Below are positions 1-8,435 of a DNA stretch of 32,517 nt, one piece after another (the stretch's first letter is position 1; the number at the start of each line of letters is the position of its first letter). Source of the stretch: JAOTYV01 sp041557595. Lineage in GTDB: Bacteria; Pseudomonadota; Alphaproteobacteria; UBA8366. The stretch spans positions 1-32,517 of the forward strand of contig JBFFGE010000028.1 of the NCBI GenBank assembly GCA_041557595.1, in the 5' to 3' direction. A program made the translations under genes and the position numbers. The notes under the pieces are model-generated. The model worked only from the letters and a program-made list of their open reading frames with translations, did not search any database and was not told where the DNA came from.

Positions 1-537
1 CCGGACATCCTGATCAACAATGCGGGCGGTCCGCCGGCGGGCGATTTTCGCGATTGGGACCGCGCGGATTGGATCAAGGCGGTCGACGGCAACATGCTGA
101 CGCCGATCTTCCTGATCAAGGCGACCGTGGATGGAATGATCGCGCGTGGCTTCGGCCGGATCGTCAACATTACATCGGCGGCCGTCAAATCGCCGATTGA
201 AGTGCTCGGTCTCTCGAACGGCGCCCGCGCCGGCTTGACCGGATTTGTCGCCGGCCTGTCGCGCAAGACCGTGGCGCATAACGTGACGATCAACAACCTG
301 CTGCCGGGACCGTTCGAAACCGACAGGCTGTTCGACAATATGCGATTTCAGGCCGAAAAATTCGGAAAGCCCTATGAAGAACTGGTGGCGCAGCGCAGGG
401 CGGAAAACCCGTCCGGCCGGTTCGGGACGCCGGCCGAATTCGGCGATGCCTGCGCGTTTCTGTGCGGCGCGAATGCCGGGTTTATCACGGGCCAGAACCT
501 GTTGATGGACGGCGGCAGTTTCTCGGGCACGCTTTAA
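1..537 (+). CDS. Short-chain dehydrogenase/reductase, C-terminal part (5' end outside window)
   Basis: The reading frame is open from base 1 and ends at TAA 535-537, leaving 178 visible residues. The start and the TGxxxGxG cofactor loop lie outside the window. The fragment opens with the SDR motif NNAGG (residues 6-10), then a core strand with ITS (S59), then a PG segment (LLPGPFETDR) and the C-terminal signature ITGQNLLMDGG. SDRs are NAD(P)H-dependent oxidoreductases of the cytoplasm. The catalytic Y-x-x-x-K is absent: 13 residues after S59, where Tyr belongs, there is S72, and Lys is replaced by R76 (segment LSNGARAGL). From memory, a subgroup annotated as FabG-like or BacC-like carries this SN..R variant, so this is probably an ancestral subfamily trait and not damage. 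Substrate unknown. It converges with the SixA gene across 19 bases. Confidence 0.9.
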   Translation, partial: PDILINNAGGPPAGDFRDWDRADWIKAVDGNMLTPIFLIKATVDGMIARGFGRIVNITSAAVKSPIEVLGLSNGARAGLTGFVAGLSRKTVAHNVTINNLLPGPFETDRLFDNMRFQAEKFGKPYEELVAQRRAENPSGRFGTPAEFGDACAFLCGANAGFITGQNLLMDGGSFSGTL

Positions 538-556
538 GGCGCACCATGCGTCATCC

Positions 557-1108
557 TCAGTTTTCGCGGGCAAGGGCGCGGGGCGTGACGAAACGGCGAA
601 GGTTTCCCTGCTGCGGTTTCAATTCGGACCAGCGGCGGGCGCGAAATTCGAGTTCCGCCAGTGCGGCGGTCGGGAAGCCCGCCGAGAGATCGCGGAACGC
701 TTCCGAATTCGCCGGCGCCGCCAATGTCACCGCGAGCTCCTGCAGGCCGGGGTTGTGGCCGATCACGGCAACATCCGAATCGGCGCTCTCGATTGCCCGC
801 AGGCGATCCAACACCGCCGCCGCGCTGGCGAGATAGAGCCCATGTTCGATTTCTATTCGACAGTCACCGCGCAGGATGGGAATAGCGCCGGCAAGCGTCT
901 CCCGGGCGCGCCGGGCGGCCGAACACAAGATGAGCGAGGGCGAACTCCCCTCGGCGATCATCGCGTGGGCCATTGTCGCGGCGGCGGAGCGCCCTCGCCC
1001 GGTCAAGGCGCGATTGAAATCGTCCAAACCGGTATCGGGCCGTTCGGTCTTGGCGTGACGATAGAGGGTGAGCCGCAACACGGGATCCTTTCGTTCGATC
1101 GGGTCCAT
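557..1108 (-). CDS. sixA: SixA-like histidine phosphatase
   Basis: 183 residues of the histidine phosphatase (phosphoglycerate-mutase-like) superfamily. The catalytic RHG-type motif is RHAKTE near residue 17, which is the form typical of SixA, and a second conserved region, VIGHNPGLQEL, carries the downstream His. SixA proteins remove phosphate from phosphohistidine on signalling or phosphotransfer proteins; the substrate here is not evident. The length matches SixA-type proteins. Two starts are possible. ATG at 1108 has little Shine-Dalgarno. GTG at 1081 follows AAGGA after four bases and would remove nine residues ahead of the first beta strand. The gene is divergent from ppk1, so the two share a roughly 100-base promoter region. 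A role in phosphate economy is inferred from position only. Confidence 0.85.
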   Translation of the reverse strand: MDPIERKDPVLRLTLYRHAKTERPDTGLDDFNRALTGRGRSAAATMAHAMIAEGSSPSLILCSAARRARETLAGAIPILRGDCRIEIEHGLYLASAAAVLDRLRAIESADSDVAVIGHNPGLQELAVTLAAPANSEAFRDLSAGFPTAALAELEFRARRWSELKPQQGNLRRFVTPRALAREN

Positions 1109-1204
1109 ATCGTAAACATTCCGTTATTATTTTCGTGTACCGTTGTACTGTAAACGCAAAGAAATGCGCCCATATCAGGTATTGCGCGATTGAGGAGACG
1201 ACAG
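1109..1204. promoter_or_regulatory. Divergent sixA / ppk1 promoter region
   Basis: This AT-richer gap separates two divergent genes and must hold promoters for both. It contains the TA-rich run TTATTATTTT near 1123-1132 and two copies of TGTAC eight bases apart (from about 1136). A Pho box would need 7-base repeats at 11-base spacing, and I do not see one. AGGAG at 1193-1197, seven bases before GTG 1205, is the ppk1 ribosome binding site. Confidence 0.4.
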
Positions 1205-3346
1205 GTGTCGACCGTCGAAGTGATTGCCGAGCGAGCGCCGGAACCAAATAGCGGCTCCCGATATCTGAACCGGGAGCTTTCCTGGCTGAGTTTTAACACG
1301 CGGGTGCTCGAAGAAGCCTATAACTCGGCGCATCCGGTGCTGGAACGGCTTCGCTTCCTGGCGATTTCGAGCAGCAATCTCGATGAATTCTACATGGTCC
1401 GCGTCGCCGGGCTGATGGGGCAGGTCGCGGCAGGCGTATCGACGCCGAGCGATGACGGGCTGACGCCGGCGCAACAGCTCATCGCGATTTCCAATGAAGC
1501 GGGGATGCTGCTCGTCGAACAACAGCGCTGCTGGCGAAAGTTGCGCAAGGAAACCGCCGCCGCCGGCATCACCGTGGTCGAACCCGACGCCTTGCGGAAA
1601 GCGGAGGAATCCTGGCTCGAAGATTGGTTTGCGGAGCAGATTTTTCCGGTCTTGACCCCGTTCGCGATCGATCCGACGCATCCGTTTCCTTTCATCCCCA
1701 ACAAGGGTCTCGTGATGGTGCTGCAACTTCGCAGGCCGTCGGACGAGCGCCATCTGACCGGATTGATGTCGATCGGCCATATCGATCGGTTCATCCGGCT
1801 GCCGGGTCCGGATTTGCGCTCCATCGCGTTGGAGCACGTGATAGGCCGGTACCTGCATCGTCTGTTTCCGGGATTCGAGGTGACGGGTCAGGGCGTGTTT
1901 CGTGTCATTCGCGACAGCGAAGTCGAAATCGACGAGGAAGCGGAAGATCTGGTTCTGACCTTCGAATCCGCGCTGAAACAACGCCGGCGCGGCAATGTCA
2001 TTCGCCTGACGGTCAATGCCGGCATGCCGGCGCAGCTGCGGAATTTCGTGACCGAACAACTCGGCGTGAAGGCTGAAGATTGCTTCGAACTGGAGGAATT
2101 CCTGGGGCTGAGCGATATCGCGATGCTGATCGCCGAGGAGCGCAAGGATCTTCAATTCGCGTCCTACAGCGCGCGTTTCCCGGAACGTATCCGGGATTTC
2201 GGCGGCGATTGTTTTGCCGCCATTCGCACCAAGGACATTATCGTCCATCATCCGTACGAAAGTTTCGATGTGGTGGTGCAATTCCTGCGGCAGGCCGCGC
2301 GCGATCCCGCGGTCGTCGCCATCAAGCAGACCTTGTACCGAACGTCCGACGATTCGCCGGTCGTCAAGGCATTGGTCGAGGCGGCGGATGCCGGCAAGGC
2401 GGTGACCGCCATGGTCGAATTGAAGGCGCGATTCGACGAGGCCGCGAATATCCGCTGGGCCCGCGATCTGGAACGGGCCGGCGTGCAGGTGGTTTACGGC
2501 TTCGTCGACATCAAGACCCATGCCAAGGTATCGCTGGTGGTGCGGCGCGAAGGCGGCGGATTACGCACCTATTCCCATTTCGGCACAGGCAATTACCATC
2601 CTGTGACGGCGCGCATTTATACCGATTTGAGTTATTTTACCTGCGATCCGGCGCTTGGACGCGACGCTGCGAAACTGTTCAACTATATGACCGGCTACGC
2701 GACACCGGACGCCATGGAAAAGCTTGCGATTTCTCCGTTGACGCTGCGGTCCTCGCTGGAGCGGCTGATCGACGAAGAGATCGAAAATGCGCGTGCCGGC
2801 AAGCCGGCGCAGATTTGGGCGAAGCTGAATTCCCTGGTTGACCCGGGCATCATCGATGCGCTGTATAAGGCCAGTCAGGCAGGAGTCGAAATCGACCTTG
2901 TCGTGCGCGGCATTTGTTGCCTCCGGCCCGGCGTCGAGGGGATGTCCGAAACGATAAGAGTTAAGAGTATCGTTGGTCGTTTTCTTGAACACAGCAGGAT
3001 TGTCTGCTTTGCCGCTGGTCGGAAATTACCGTCCGCCCAGGCCAAGGTGTTTATATCTTCCGCGGATTGGATGCCGCGCAACCTCGACCGCCGCGTGGAG
3101 ACGCTGGTACCGATCGGCAATTCCACGGTCAAGAAGCAGGTCATCGAACAAATCATGATCGCCAATTTCAACGATGTGGCGCAAAGTTGGCAAATGCAGC
3201 CGGATGGCAGCTTCCATCGGATGGCGTCGGACGCCGGTTCCTTCAGCGCTCATACGTTCTTCATGACGAATCCAAGCCTGTCCGGCCGGGGCAGCGCGCT
3301 GGAGCAATCGAACCCGGTCCGCGCCTTGCAACTGAAACGGATGTGA
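1205..3346 (+). CDS. ppk1: Polyphosphate kinase 1
   Basis: 713 residues. PPK1 reversibly transfers the terminal phosphate of ATP to inorganic polyphosphate at the inner membrane or in the cytoplasm. The N-terminal domain opens with RYLNRELSWLSFN. The autophosphorylated histidine is H439 in IKTHAKVSL and the second catalytic histidine is H596 in FLEHSRIV, each four positions from E. coli H435 and H592. CCLRPGV and SSADWMPRNLDRRVE are also family signatures. I prefer GTG 1205 because AGGAG lies seven bases upstream; TTG 1190 is in frame but has no ribosome site. ppx follows after four bases, so the two are almost certainly cotranscribed. A stretch near 2950-3050 uses more AT-ending codons than the rest, but the protein is fully conserved there. 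Confidence 0.97.
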   Translation: MSTVEVIAERAPEPNSGSRYLNRELSWLSFNTRVLEEAYNSAHPVLERLRFLAISSSNLDEFYMVRVAGLMGQVAAGVSTPSDDGLTPAQQLIAISNEAGMLLVEQQRCWRKLRKETAAAGITVVEPDALRKAEESWLEDWFAEQIFPVLTPFAIDPTHPFPFIPNKGLVMVLQLRRPSDERHLTGLMSIGHIDRFIRLPGPDLRSIALEHVIGRYLHRLFPGFEVTGQGVFRVIRDSEVEIDEEAEDLVLTFESALKQRRRGNVIRLTVNAGMPAQLRNFVTEQLGVKAEDCFELEEFLGLSDIAMLIAEERKDLQFASYSARFPERIRDFGGDCFAAIRTKDIIVHHPYESFDVVVQFLRQAARDPAVVAIKQTLYRTSDDSPVVKALVEAADAGKAVTAMVELKARFDEAANIRWARDLERAGVQVVYGFVDIKTHAKVSLVVRREGGGLRTYSHFGTGNYHPVTARIYTDLSYFTCDPALGRDAAKLFNYMTGYATPDAMEKLAISPLTLRSSLERLIDEEIENARAGKPAQIWAKLNSLVDPGIIDALYKASQAGVEIDLVVRGICCLRPGVEGMSETIRVKSIVGRFLEHSRIVCFAAGRKLPSAQAKVFISSADWMPRNLDRRVETLVPIGNSTVKKQVIEQIMIANFNDVAQSWQMQPDGSFHRMASDAGSFSAHTFFMTNPSLSGRGSALEQSNPVRALQLKRM

Positions 3347-3350
3347 TCGC

Positions 3351-4901
3351 GTGCCGGGTGTATTGACGCGCGGGGGCCGAGACGGCCGGCGGCGAGGCCC
3401 GACGCCTGTCGCGGTGGTCGATATCGGGTCGAATTCGATCCGTCTGGTGGTGTATGAGGGCGCTCAGCGTGCGCCGACGCCGGTGTTCAATGAAAAGGTA
3501 CTCTGTGGCCTCGCCCGAGGGATGGCGAAGAGCGGTCGCATGCTGGAATCCGGCATGGAATTGGCGTTGTCGAGCCTGGCCCGGTTTCGCGGCTTGTTGA
3601 ACGCCATGGGTGTCGAGCGGATCGACGTCGTCGCGACGGCGGCGGTGCGGGATGCGGAGAACGGTCCGGAATTCGTGGCGGCCGTGCGCGAGCGGTGCGG
3701 CTTCGAGGTGCGCATTCTGGCCGGCGAGGACGAGGCGCGATTGTCCGCAATGGGTGTTTTGTCCGGGATCCCCGACGCGGACGGCCTGATGGGCGATCTC
3801 GGCGGCGGCAGCGTGGAACTGGTCAAGCTGAAGGACTGCACGTCCCTCGATTACACCACATTACCGCTTGGGCCCTTGCGGCTCCTGGACCTTGGCGATG
3901 GGCGTACGGCAAAGTGGCGGCGCCGCATCGATGAGCATTTGGCCTCGGTCGATTGGGTTCCCGGGGCGAAGGGCGCGCATTTTTATCCGGTTGGCGGCGC
4001 TTGGCGAATGCTGGCGCGCGCGCATATGGCGCAGTGCGACTATCCGTTACACGTGATCCACCACTACACGATCGATGCACGGGAAATCGTCGAATTTACC
4101 AAGCTCCTGGGCAAACTGGGCACCAGTTCGCTGCGCAAGATTCCCGGGATATCGCGCCAGCGCATCGATACCGTTTCCTACGCGGCTTATTTGCTGCAGC
4201 GCATTGTCCAGGTGTCCGGCGTCAAGGACGTCGTGTTTTCCGCGTACGGTCTGCGCGAGGGTTGCCTGTACGATCGTCTACCGGCGACGACCCGGCGACG
4301 CGATCCGCTCCTGTCGATCTGTCAGCGCGAAGCGGAGCGGATGGGCCGGGTGACTGCCGACGGCGAAGCATTGTTTCATTGGATGACGCCGATCTTTCCG
4401 GACGAGACGAAGCAGCAGATGCGGCATCGGCTGGCGGCCTGCTATCTCGCCGATATCGGCTGGTCCGAACATCCCGATTACCGCGCCGAGATGGTATTTT
4501 CGCGGATCCTGCGGCACCCGGCCGTCGGGACCGATCATGCCGGGCGGGCGTTCATCGCAATGGCCGTTGCCGCGCGCCATTCCGCATTGCCGAAAGAGCT
4601 GATCCGGCGCGAGGCGGGGTTGCTCCTGTCGGAATCCGAGGCCGAGCACGCGCGGTCCATCGGATTGGCCATGCGGCTCGCCTATACCTATTCCGGCGGC
4701 GTGATTTCCTTGCTCAAGCAGTCGGCGTTGAGCCGGAAGGAACGCCGGCTGACGCTGTCGTTGCCGGATCATGCGGATATTCTTGTCGGCGATGTCGTCG
4801 AGCGGCGTTTTCTCTCGCTTGCCAAGGCAATAGCCTGCGAAGCGGAGATCGAATATTACCTTCCGAACGGCAATATGAAGATGAGCAGCGCCGGCGATTG
4901 A
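3351..4901 (+). CDS. ppx: Exopolyphosphatase, Ppx/GppA family
   Basis: 516 residues, GTG start four bases after the ppk1 stop. The ASKHA-type N-terminal phosphatase lobes show the phosphate-1 loop AVVDIGSNSIRLVVYE (about residues 21-36) and the phosphate-2 loop DLGGGSVELVKL (about 149-160). The C-terminal part after about residue 300 is the helical, HD-like domain of long Ppx proteins. Ppx removes terminal phosphates from polyphosphate; the GppA activity on pppGpp is a close relative and cannot be excluded by motif. Pairing with ppk1 argues for polyphosphate. No strong Shine-Dalgarno precedes the GTG, which suggests translational coupling. An in-frame TTG at 3363 is an alternative start. It converges with rnd across 73 AT-richer bases with no clear terminator. 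Confidence 0.95.
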   Translation: MPGVLTRGGRDGRRRGPTPVAVVDIGSNSIRLVVYEGAQRAPTPVFNEKVLCGLARGMAKSGRMLESGMELALSSLARFRGLLNAMGVERIDVVATAAVRDAENGPEFVAAVRERCGFEVRILAGEDEARLSAMGVLSGIPDADGLMGDLGGGSVELVKLKDCTSLDYTTLPLGPLRLLDLGDGRTAKWRRRIDEHLASVDWVPGAKGAHFYPVGGAWRMLARAHMAQCDYPLHVIHHYTIDAREIVEFTKLLGKLGTSSLRKIPGISRQRIDTVSYAAYLLQRIVQVSGVKDVVFSAYGLREGCLYDRLPATTRRRDPLLSICQREAERMGRVTADGEALFHWMTPIFPDETKQQMRHRLAACYLADIGWSEHPDYRAEMVFSRILRHPAVGTDHAGRAFIAMAVAARHSALPKELIRREAGLLLSESEAEHARSIGLAMRLAYTYSGGVISLLKQSALSRKERRLTLSLPDHADILVGDVVERRFLSLAKAIACEAEIEYYLPNGNMKMSSAGD

Positions 4902-4974
4902 ACCGGCTGCTCAATCATTGTTGAATCGATCAACTTTTCTGCCTTTGATTGAATCCAATTAATGGCGGGTTGAT

Positions 4975-6144
4975 CTAGGATTTTTTGCTCGGCGTCTTGA
5001 TGACGGCGATGCCGTTGCCGTCCACGGCGAGCGCGAGCTTGCCATGCTTGAGCGCGAGCGCCTGCTTGCCGAACAGTTCACGGCGCCAGCCCCGCAATGC
5101 CGCCACGTCCGCCTTGTCGTCGCCGGCGATCATCGCCAGGTCGTCGGCGCTGGCGATCAGGCGGGATGCGACCGCATGTCTTTCGCACTCATGCTTCAGC
5201 AGGACTTTCAGCAGATCGGTCAGGGGGCCGATGCCGGGGGTCGGCCGATCGCGACGCGGCCGCGACGGAATTTCGTTATCCGGCAGCTTCAGACCCGACT
5301 GGATCGCGGCCAATAGCGGGCGTCCCAACTTGCCCTCCGCAAAGCCTTTCGGCAGGCCCCGCGTCCGGTTGAGCGCGTCCACGGTTGTGGGCGCATGTGC
5401 GGCGATGTCGAGCAGCGAATCGTCGCGAATGATGCGATTGCGCGGCATGTCGCGTGTCTGGGCCTCTTCCTCGCGCCAGGCGGCCGTCATCTTGAGGACG
5501 GCGAAGAATTTCTTGTTGCCGCCCCGTGTTTTCAGGCGTTTCCACGCGTCTTCCGGCGCCATTTGATAGGTTTGCGGCGCGGTCAGGGTGGCCATCTCCT
5601 CTTCGAGCCAGGCCGCGCGCTTCGACTTCGCCAACTCCGTGGCCAGAAATTCATAGACGCCGCGCAGATGCAGGACGTCGTCGAGCGCATATTGCAGCTG
5701 TTTCTGGGTCAATGGCCGGCGCGACCAATCCGCGAAACGCGAACCCTTGTCGACGCTTTGCCCGAGAATCCGGTTTACGATGGTCTCGTAGCCGACCTGA
5801 TCGCCAAAGCCGCAGACCATGGCGGCCACCTGGGTATCGAAGATCGGTGCGGGCACCTTGCCCATCTTGTTGTAGAAAATCTCGAGATCTTGCCGTGCGG
5901 CGTGAAAAACCTTGAGAATCTTGGTGTTGGCGAGAAGTGTGTAGAGCGGCTCGGGATCGAGCCCCGGCGCTTTCATGTCGATGACCGCGGAATCCTCGGG
6001 CCCGGCGACCTGCACAAGGCAGAGAATCGGCCAATAGGTCTTTTCGCGAATGAATTCCGTGTCCACCGTAACGAACTCGGTATTCGCCATCCGCCGGCAA
6101 AACGCCTTGAGTTCCGCGCTATCGGTAATTGGGGTGACTGTCAT
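4975..6144 (-). CDS. rnd: Ribonuclease D
   Basis: 389 residues from ATG 6144. RNase D is a 3'-5' exoribonuclease that trims tRNA precursors and other structured RNAs. DEDDy exonuclease motifs are visible: Exo I VDTEF (D28, E30), Exo II HAARQDLEIF, and Exo III YALDDVLHL with the Tyr. A nucleic-acid-binding HRDC domain follows (around DMPRNRIIRDDSLLDIA to residue about 280), then a basic tail ending TPSKKS. A GTG six codons upstream (6162) is also open, but family members begin near the ATG, with the protein soon reaching VTVDTEF. In many alphaproteobacteria rnd lies between aspS and ppx/ppk; here aspS is about 10 kb away, so that cluster is split. The stop is TAG. Confidence 0.95.
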   Translation of the reverse strand: MTVTPITDSAELKAFCRRMANTEFVTVDTEFIREKTYWPILCLVQVAGPEDSAVIDMKAPGLDPEPLYTLLANTKILKVFHAARQDLEIFYNKMGKVPAPIFDTQVAAMVCGFGDQVGYETIVNRILGQSVDKGSRFADWSRRPLTQKQLQYALDDVLHLRGVYEFLATELAKSKRAAWLEEEMATLTAPQTYQMAPEDAWKRLKTRGGNKKFFAVLKMTAAWREEEAQTRDMPRNRIIRDDSLLDIAAHAPTTVDALNRTRGLPKGFAEGKLGRPLLAAIQSGLKLPDNEIPSRPRRDRPTPGIGPLTDLLKVLLKHECERHAVASRLIASADDLAMIAGDDKADVAALRGWRRELFGKQALALKHGKLALAVDGNGIAVIKTPSKKS

Positions 6145-6202
6145 GGGCGAAAAGCCATACACGGAAAAACGCGGTGTGGAAAGAAACGGCGCACCGGGGC
6201 GG

Positions 6203-7066
6203 CTATTGCAAGCCTATCGGGCCGAGCGGCGTATCGCCCGCCATCTGGACGCGGTGCATGATCCGCGGTCCGGTATGGACGTCGTTGACGGCGATGTGCA
6301 ACGCGCAGCGGTTATCCCACACCACGACGGAGCCTTTTTCCCAGCGGAACCGGCAGGTGAATTCCGGGCGGTGGCCGTGCTGCAGCAAATAATTCAGCAA
6401 CGGCGCGCTTTCCTCTTCCGTCATGCCCGCGAGTCGCAAGGTGTAGGACGCATTGACGAACAGGCTCTTGCGCCCGGTCTCCGGATGGGTGCGGACGACC
6501 GGATGCTCGCTGACGGTTTCGCGCCAGTCGGCGTCTTCCCGCACCTTCGACGAACGGTCCTTGTTGCGGTCCGCCTGCGGCCCGGCGGCCTTGATATCGC
6601 TGTGGACCGCGCGCAAGGAGGACACCTGTTCCTTCATGCCATCTGACAGGCTTTCATAGGCAAGATATTGATTGGCGAACATTGTGTCTCCGCCATACTC
6701 CGGAACATCGACCGCGAACAGCACGGCGCCCGACGGCGGTTCCGGCATGCAGGTCGTATCCGCGTGCCAATCCTCGCCGACGATCCTGCGATCGCCGGGT
6801 CGGCGGTGGATCCGCACGATTTCCGGATGGATCGGATCGGGCACGAAATTCGGATGACAAAACAACGGGGCGAAACGCCGCCCGAACGCCATCAGTGTAT
6901 CGTCGTTCAGCGTTTGGCCGCGAAAGAAGATGATGAGATTTTCGAGCCAGGCGCGGCGTATCTCCGCGAAAGTCGCATCGTCGATCGGGCCGCTCAGGTC
7001 GACACCGTCGATCATCGCGCCCAGCGCGCCGGCGATCCGTTCAACCTGAATACGCTCATAAGACAT
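6203..7066 (-). CDS. TauD/TfdA-family Fe(II)/2-oxoglutarate dioxygenase (first copy)
   Basis: 287 residues. These cytoplasmic enzymes couple 2-oxoglutarate decarboxylation to hydroxylation or cleavage of a small organic substrate such as a sulfonate, aryloxyacetate or betaine. Iron ligands are visible as WHADTT (H101, D103) and the distal H257 in WDNRCALHIA. R268 and R272 sit 11 and 15 residues after it, matching the TauD spacing (H255, R266, R270) for 2-oxoglutarate binding. The start is supported by AGGGAG about nine bases upstream. It lies 40-60 bases before rnd on the same strand, so read-through is likely. It is divergent from the Gfo/Idh gene over a region holding a palindrome. Substrate cannot be read from sequence; taurine is not specifically supported. 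Confidence 0.92.
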   Translation of the reverse strand: MSYERIQVERIAGALGAMIDGVDLSGPIDDATFAEIRRAWLENLIIFFRGQTLNDDTLMAFGRRFAPLFCHPNFVPDPIHPEIVRIHRRPGDRRIVGEDWHADTTCMPEPPSGAVLFAVDVPEYGGDTMFANQYLAYESLSDGMKEQVSSLRAVHSDIKAAGPQADRNKDRSSKVREDADWRETVSEHPVVRTHPETGRKSLFVNASYTLRLAGMTEEESAPLLNYLLQHGHRPEFTCRFRWEKGSVVVWDNRCALHIAVNDVHTGPRIMHRVQMAGDTPLGPIGLQ

Positions 7067-7152
7067 CGGTTCGCGCTCCCTCTGATACCCGGTTGCGGGA
7101 CTCCGTATGTTCCCATTGTTGGTTTATCGAGGGCAAGGGCCGCCCCCTGTCT

Positions 7153-7177
7153 AAATTGGCGATGCCATCTCGAATTT
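7153..7177. promoter_or_regulatory. Candidate operator: 25-bp near-perfect palindrome
   Basis: The 25 bases run AAATTGGCGATG, a central C, then CATCTCGAATTT. Ten of the twelve base pairs across the centre at 7165 match. It lies in the 235-base gap between the divergent dioxygenase and Gfo/Idh genes, 87 bases from the first start codon and 125 from the second. That is suitable for a dimeric regulator controlling both directions. No regulator gene is adjacent, so the binding protein is unknown. The rest of the gap shows only the ribosome sites of both genes. Confidence 0.5.
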
Positions 7178-7301
7178 GCGGAATGCGCCGCCCGGCGGGT
7201 TGTCCTGATCGAAAGGGCGGGTCACAGTATCGATTTGGCGACGCCGGAATCGGCCCATCGTGCCGGGTTCACGGAAGATACTTCTCAGGGAGAAAAGCGA
7301 C

Positions 7302-8396
7302 ATGGCGGATAAAATTCGGCTGGGCTTCATCGGCGCCAGCGTCAAAGGGACATGGTCGGCCCGATCGCACCTGCCGGCGGTCCAGGCGAGCGCGGAGGTC
7401 GAATTGACCGCCGTCTGTACCACCAAAGCCGACAGCGCCGAGGCCGCGCGCCTGGCCTACGGCGCCCGGCTGGCATTCGACGACTATCGCAAGATGGTCG
7501 CCTCGCCGGAGATCGACGCCGTCGCCGTCGTCGTTCGGGTCCCGTCGCATTACGGGCCGACCAAGGCGGCGCTGGAAGCAGGCAAGCACGTCTATTGCGA
7601 ATGGCCGCTCGGGCGGACGACCGGGGAAGCCGAGGAATTGTCCGCGCTGGCCGAGGCCAACGGGCTCGCGACCGCGATCGGCCTGCAGGCCCGCGTCAAT
7701 CCGGCGCTGATGTATATGAAGGAGCAGGTCGATGCGGGATATGTCGGGGAGATCATGGCGGTCCATGTCTGCCTGATGCGCGACGGCGTGCTGTCCCGTC
7801 CGTCGCACCGCACCTGGCAGCGGGACGCCTTGCTCGGCGCCAATACCCTGACCATCGCCAATGGGCACACCGTGGACGCCATGCGCTTCGTGGCCGGCGA
7901 TCTCAACCGTCTGTCGACCGTGGTGGCCACCCGGGCAAAGCAATGGCTCGACACCGGCACCAATACGCTGGTGGACGTCACCTCGCCCGACAATGTGCTG
8001 CTGAGCGGCCGGCTGGCGAATGGGGCGGTGGCGTCGAGCCATATTGCGGCCATTCCGTTCGCCGGCAGCGGCTACCGCATGGAGATTTACGGCCGCGAGG
8101 GCACCTTGGTCGCGACGGGCGAGGACTCGCCCCAATTGGGCGAGGTCTTCGTGCACGGGGCCAAGGGCAATAACGCGCTCGAGCCGATGCCGGTGCCGGA
8201 CCGCTTCACCTTGGCCACGCCGGGCACGCCGACGGGGGAGGCGGTCAATGTCGGTCAAATGTACGCGCTGTTCGCGCGCGCGATCCGCGGCGAAGACAGT
8301 CCTCTGCCGACATTCGAGACCGCGGTGGGGCTGCATCGCTTGGTCGACAAGATTACGGAGGCCGCGGAAAGCGGCCGGGCGGCAACCCATCCGTAG
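7302..8396 (+). CDS. Gfo/Idh/MocA-family oxidoreductase
   Basis: 364 residues. The N-terminal Rossmann fold starts IRLGFIGASVKGTW, and the cofactor/catalytic segment HVYCEWPLG stands where the family has EKP. The C-terminal half is the alpha/beta substrate domain (HTVDAMRFVAGD, then a FETAVGLHRLVD stretch). Family members oxidise sugars, inositols or related polyols with NAD(P). The longer frame begins at 7260, but ATG 7302 is preferred: AGGGAGA ends eight bases upstream and the fold starts directly after it. A luciferase-like gene follows 39 bases downstream on the same strand, so the two are probably one unit. The EWP variant is common in divergent members. Substrate unknown. Confidence 0.9.
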   Translation: MADKIRLGFIGASVKGTWSARSHLPAVQASAEVELTAVCTTKADSAEAARLAYGARLAFDDYRKMVASPEIDAVAVVVRVPSHYGPTKAALEAGKHVYCEWPLGRTTGEAEELSALAEANGLATAIGLQARVNPALMYMKEQVDAGYVGEIMAVHVCLMRDGVLSRPSHRTWQRDALLGANTLTIANGHTVDAMRFVAGDLNRLSTVVATRAKQWLDTGTNTLVDVTSPDNVLLSGRLANGAVASSHIAAIPFAGSGYRMEIYGREGTLVATGEDSPQLGEVFVHGAKGNNALEPMPVPDRFTLATPGTPTGEAVNVGQMYALFARAIRGEDSPLPTFETAVGLHRLVDKITEAAESGRAATHP

Positions 8397-8435
8397 CGGC
8401 GTGCGGCATGGTTCAGGAATAAGGAGAGAAGCAAT

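Noticed and set aside
1136..1148. Pho box before ppk1
   Set aside because: The repeats (TGTAC) are eight bases apart and do not match the Pho-box sequence or its 11-base period.
1175..2521. Long open frame on the minus strand opposite ppk1
   Set aside because: It is antisense to a fully conserved PPK1, has no recognisable motif, and is the frame artefact expected in GC-rich DNA.
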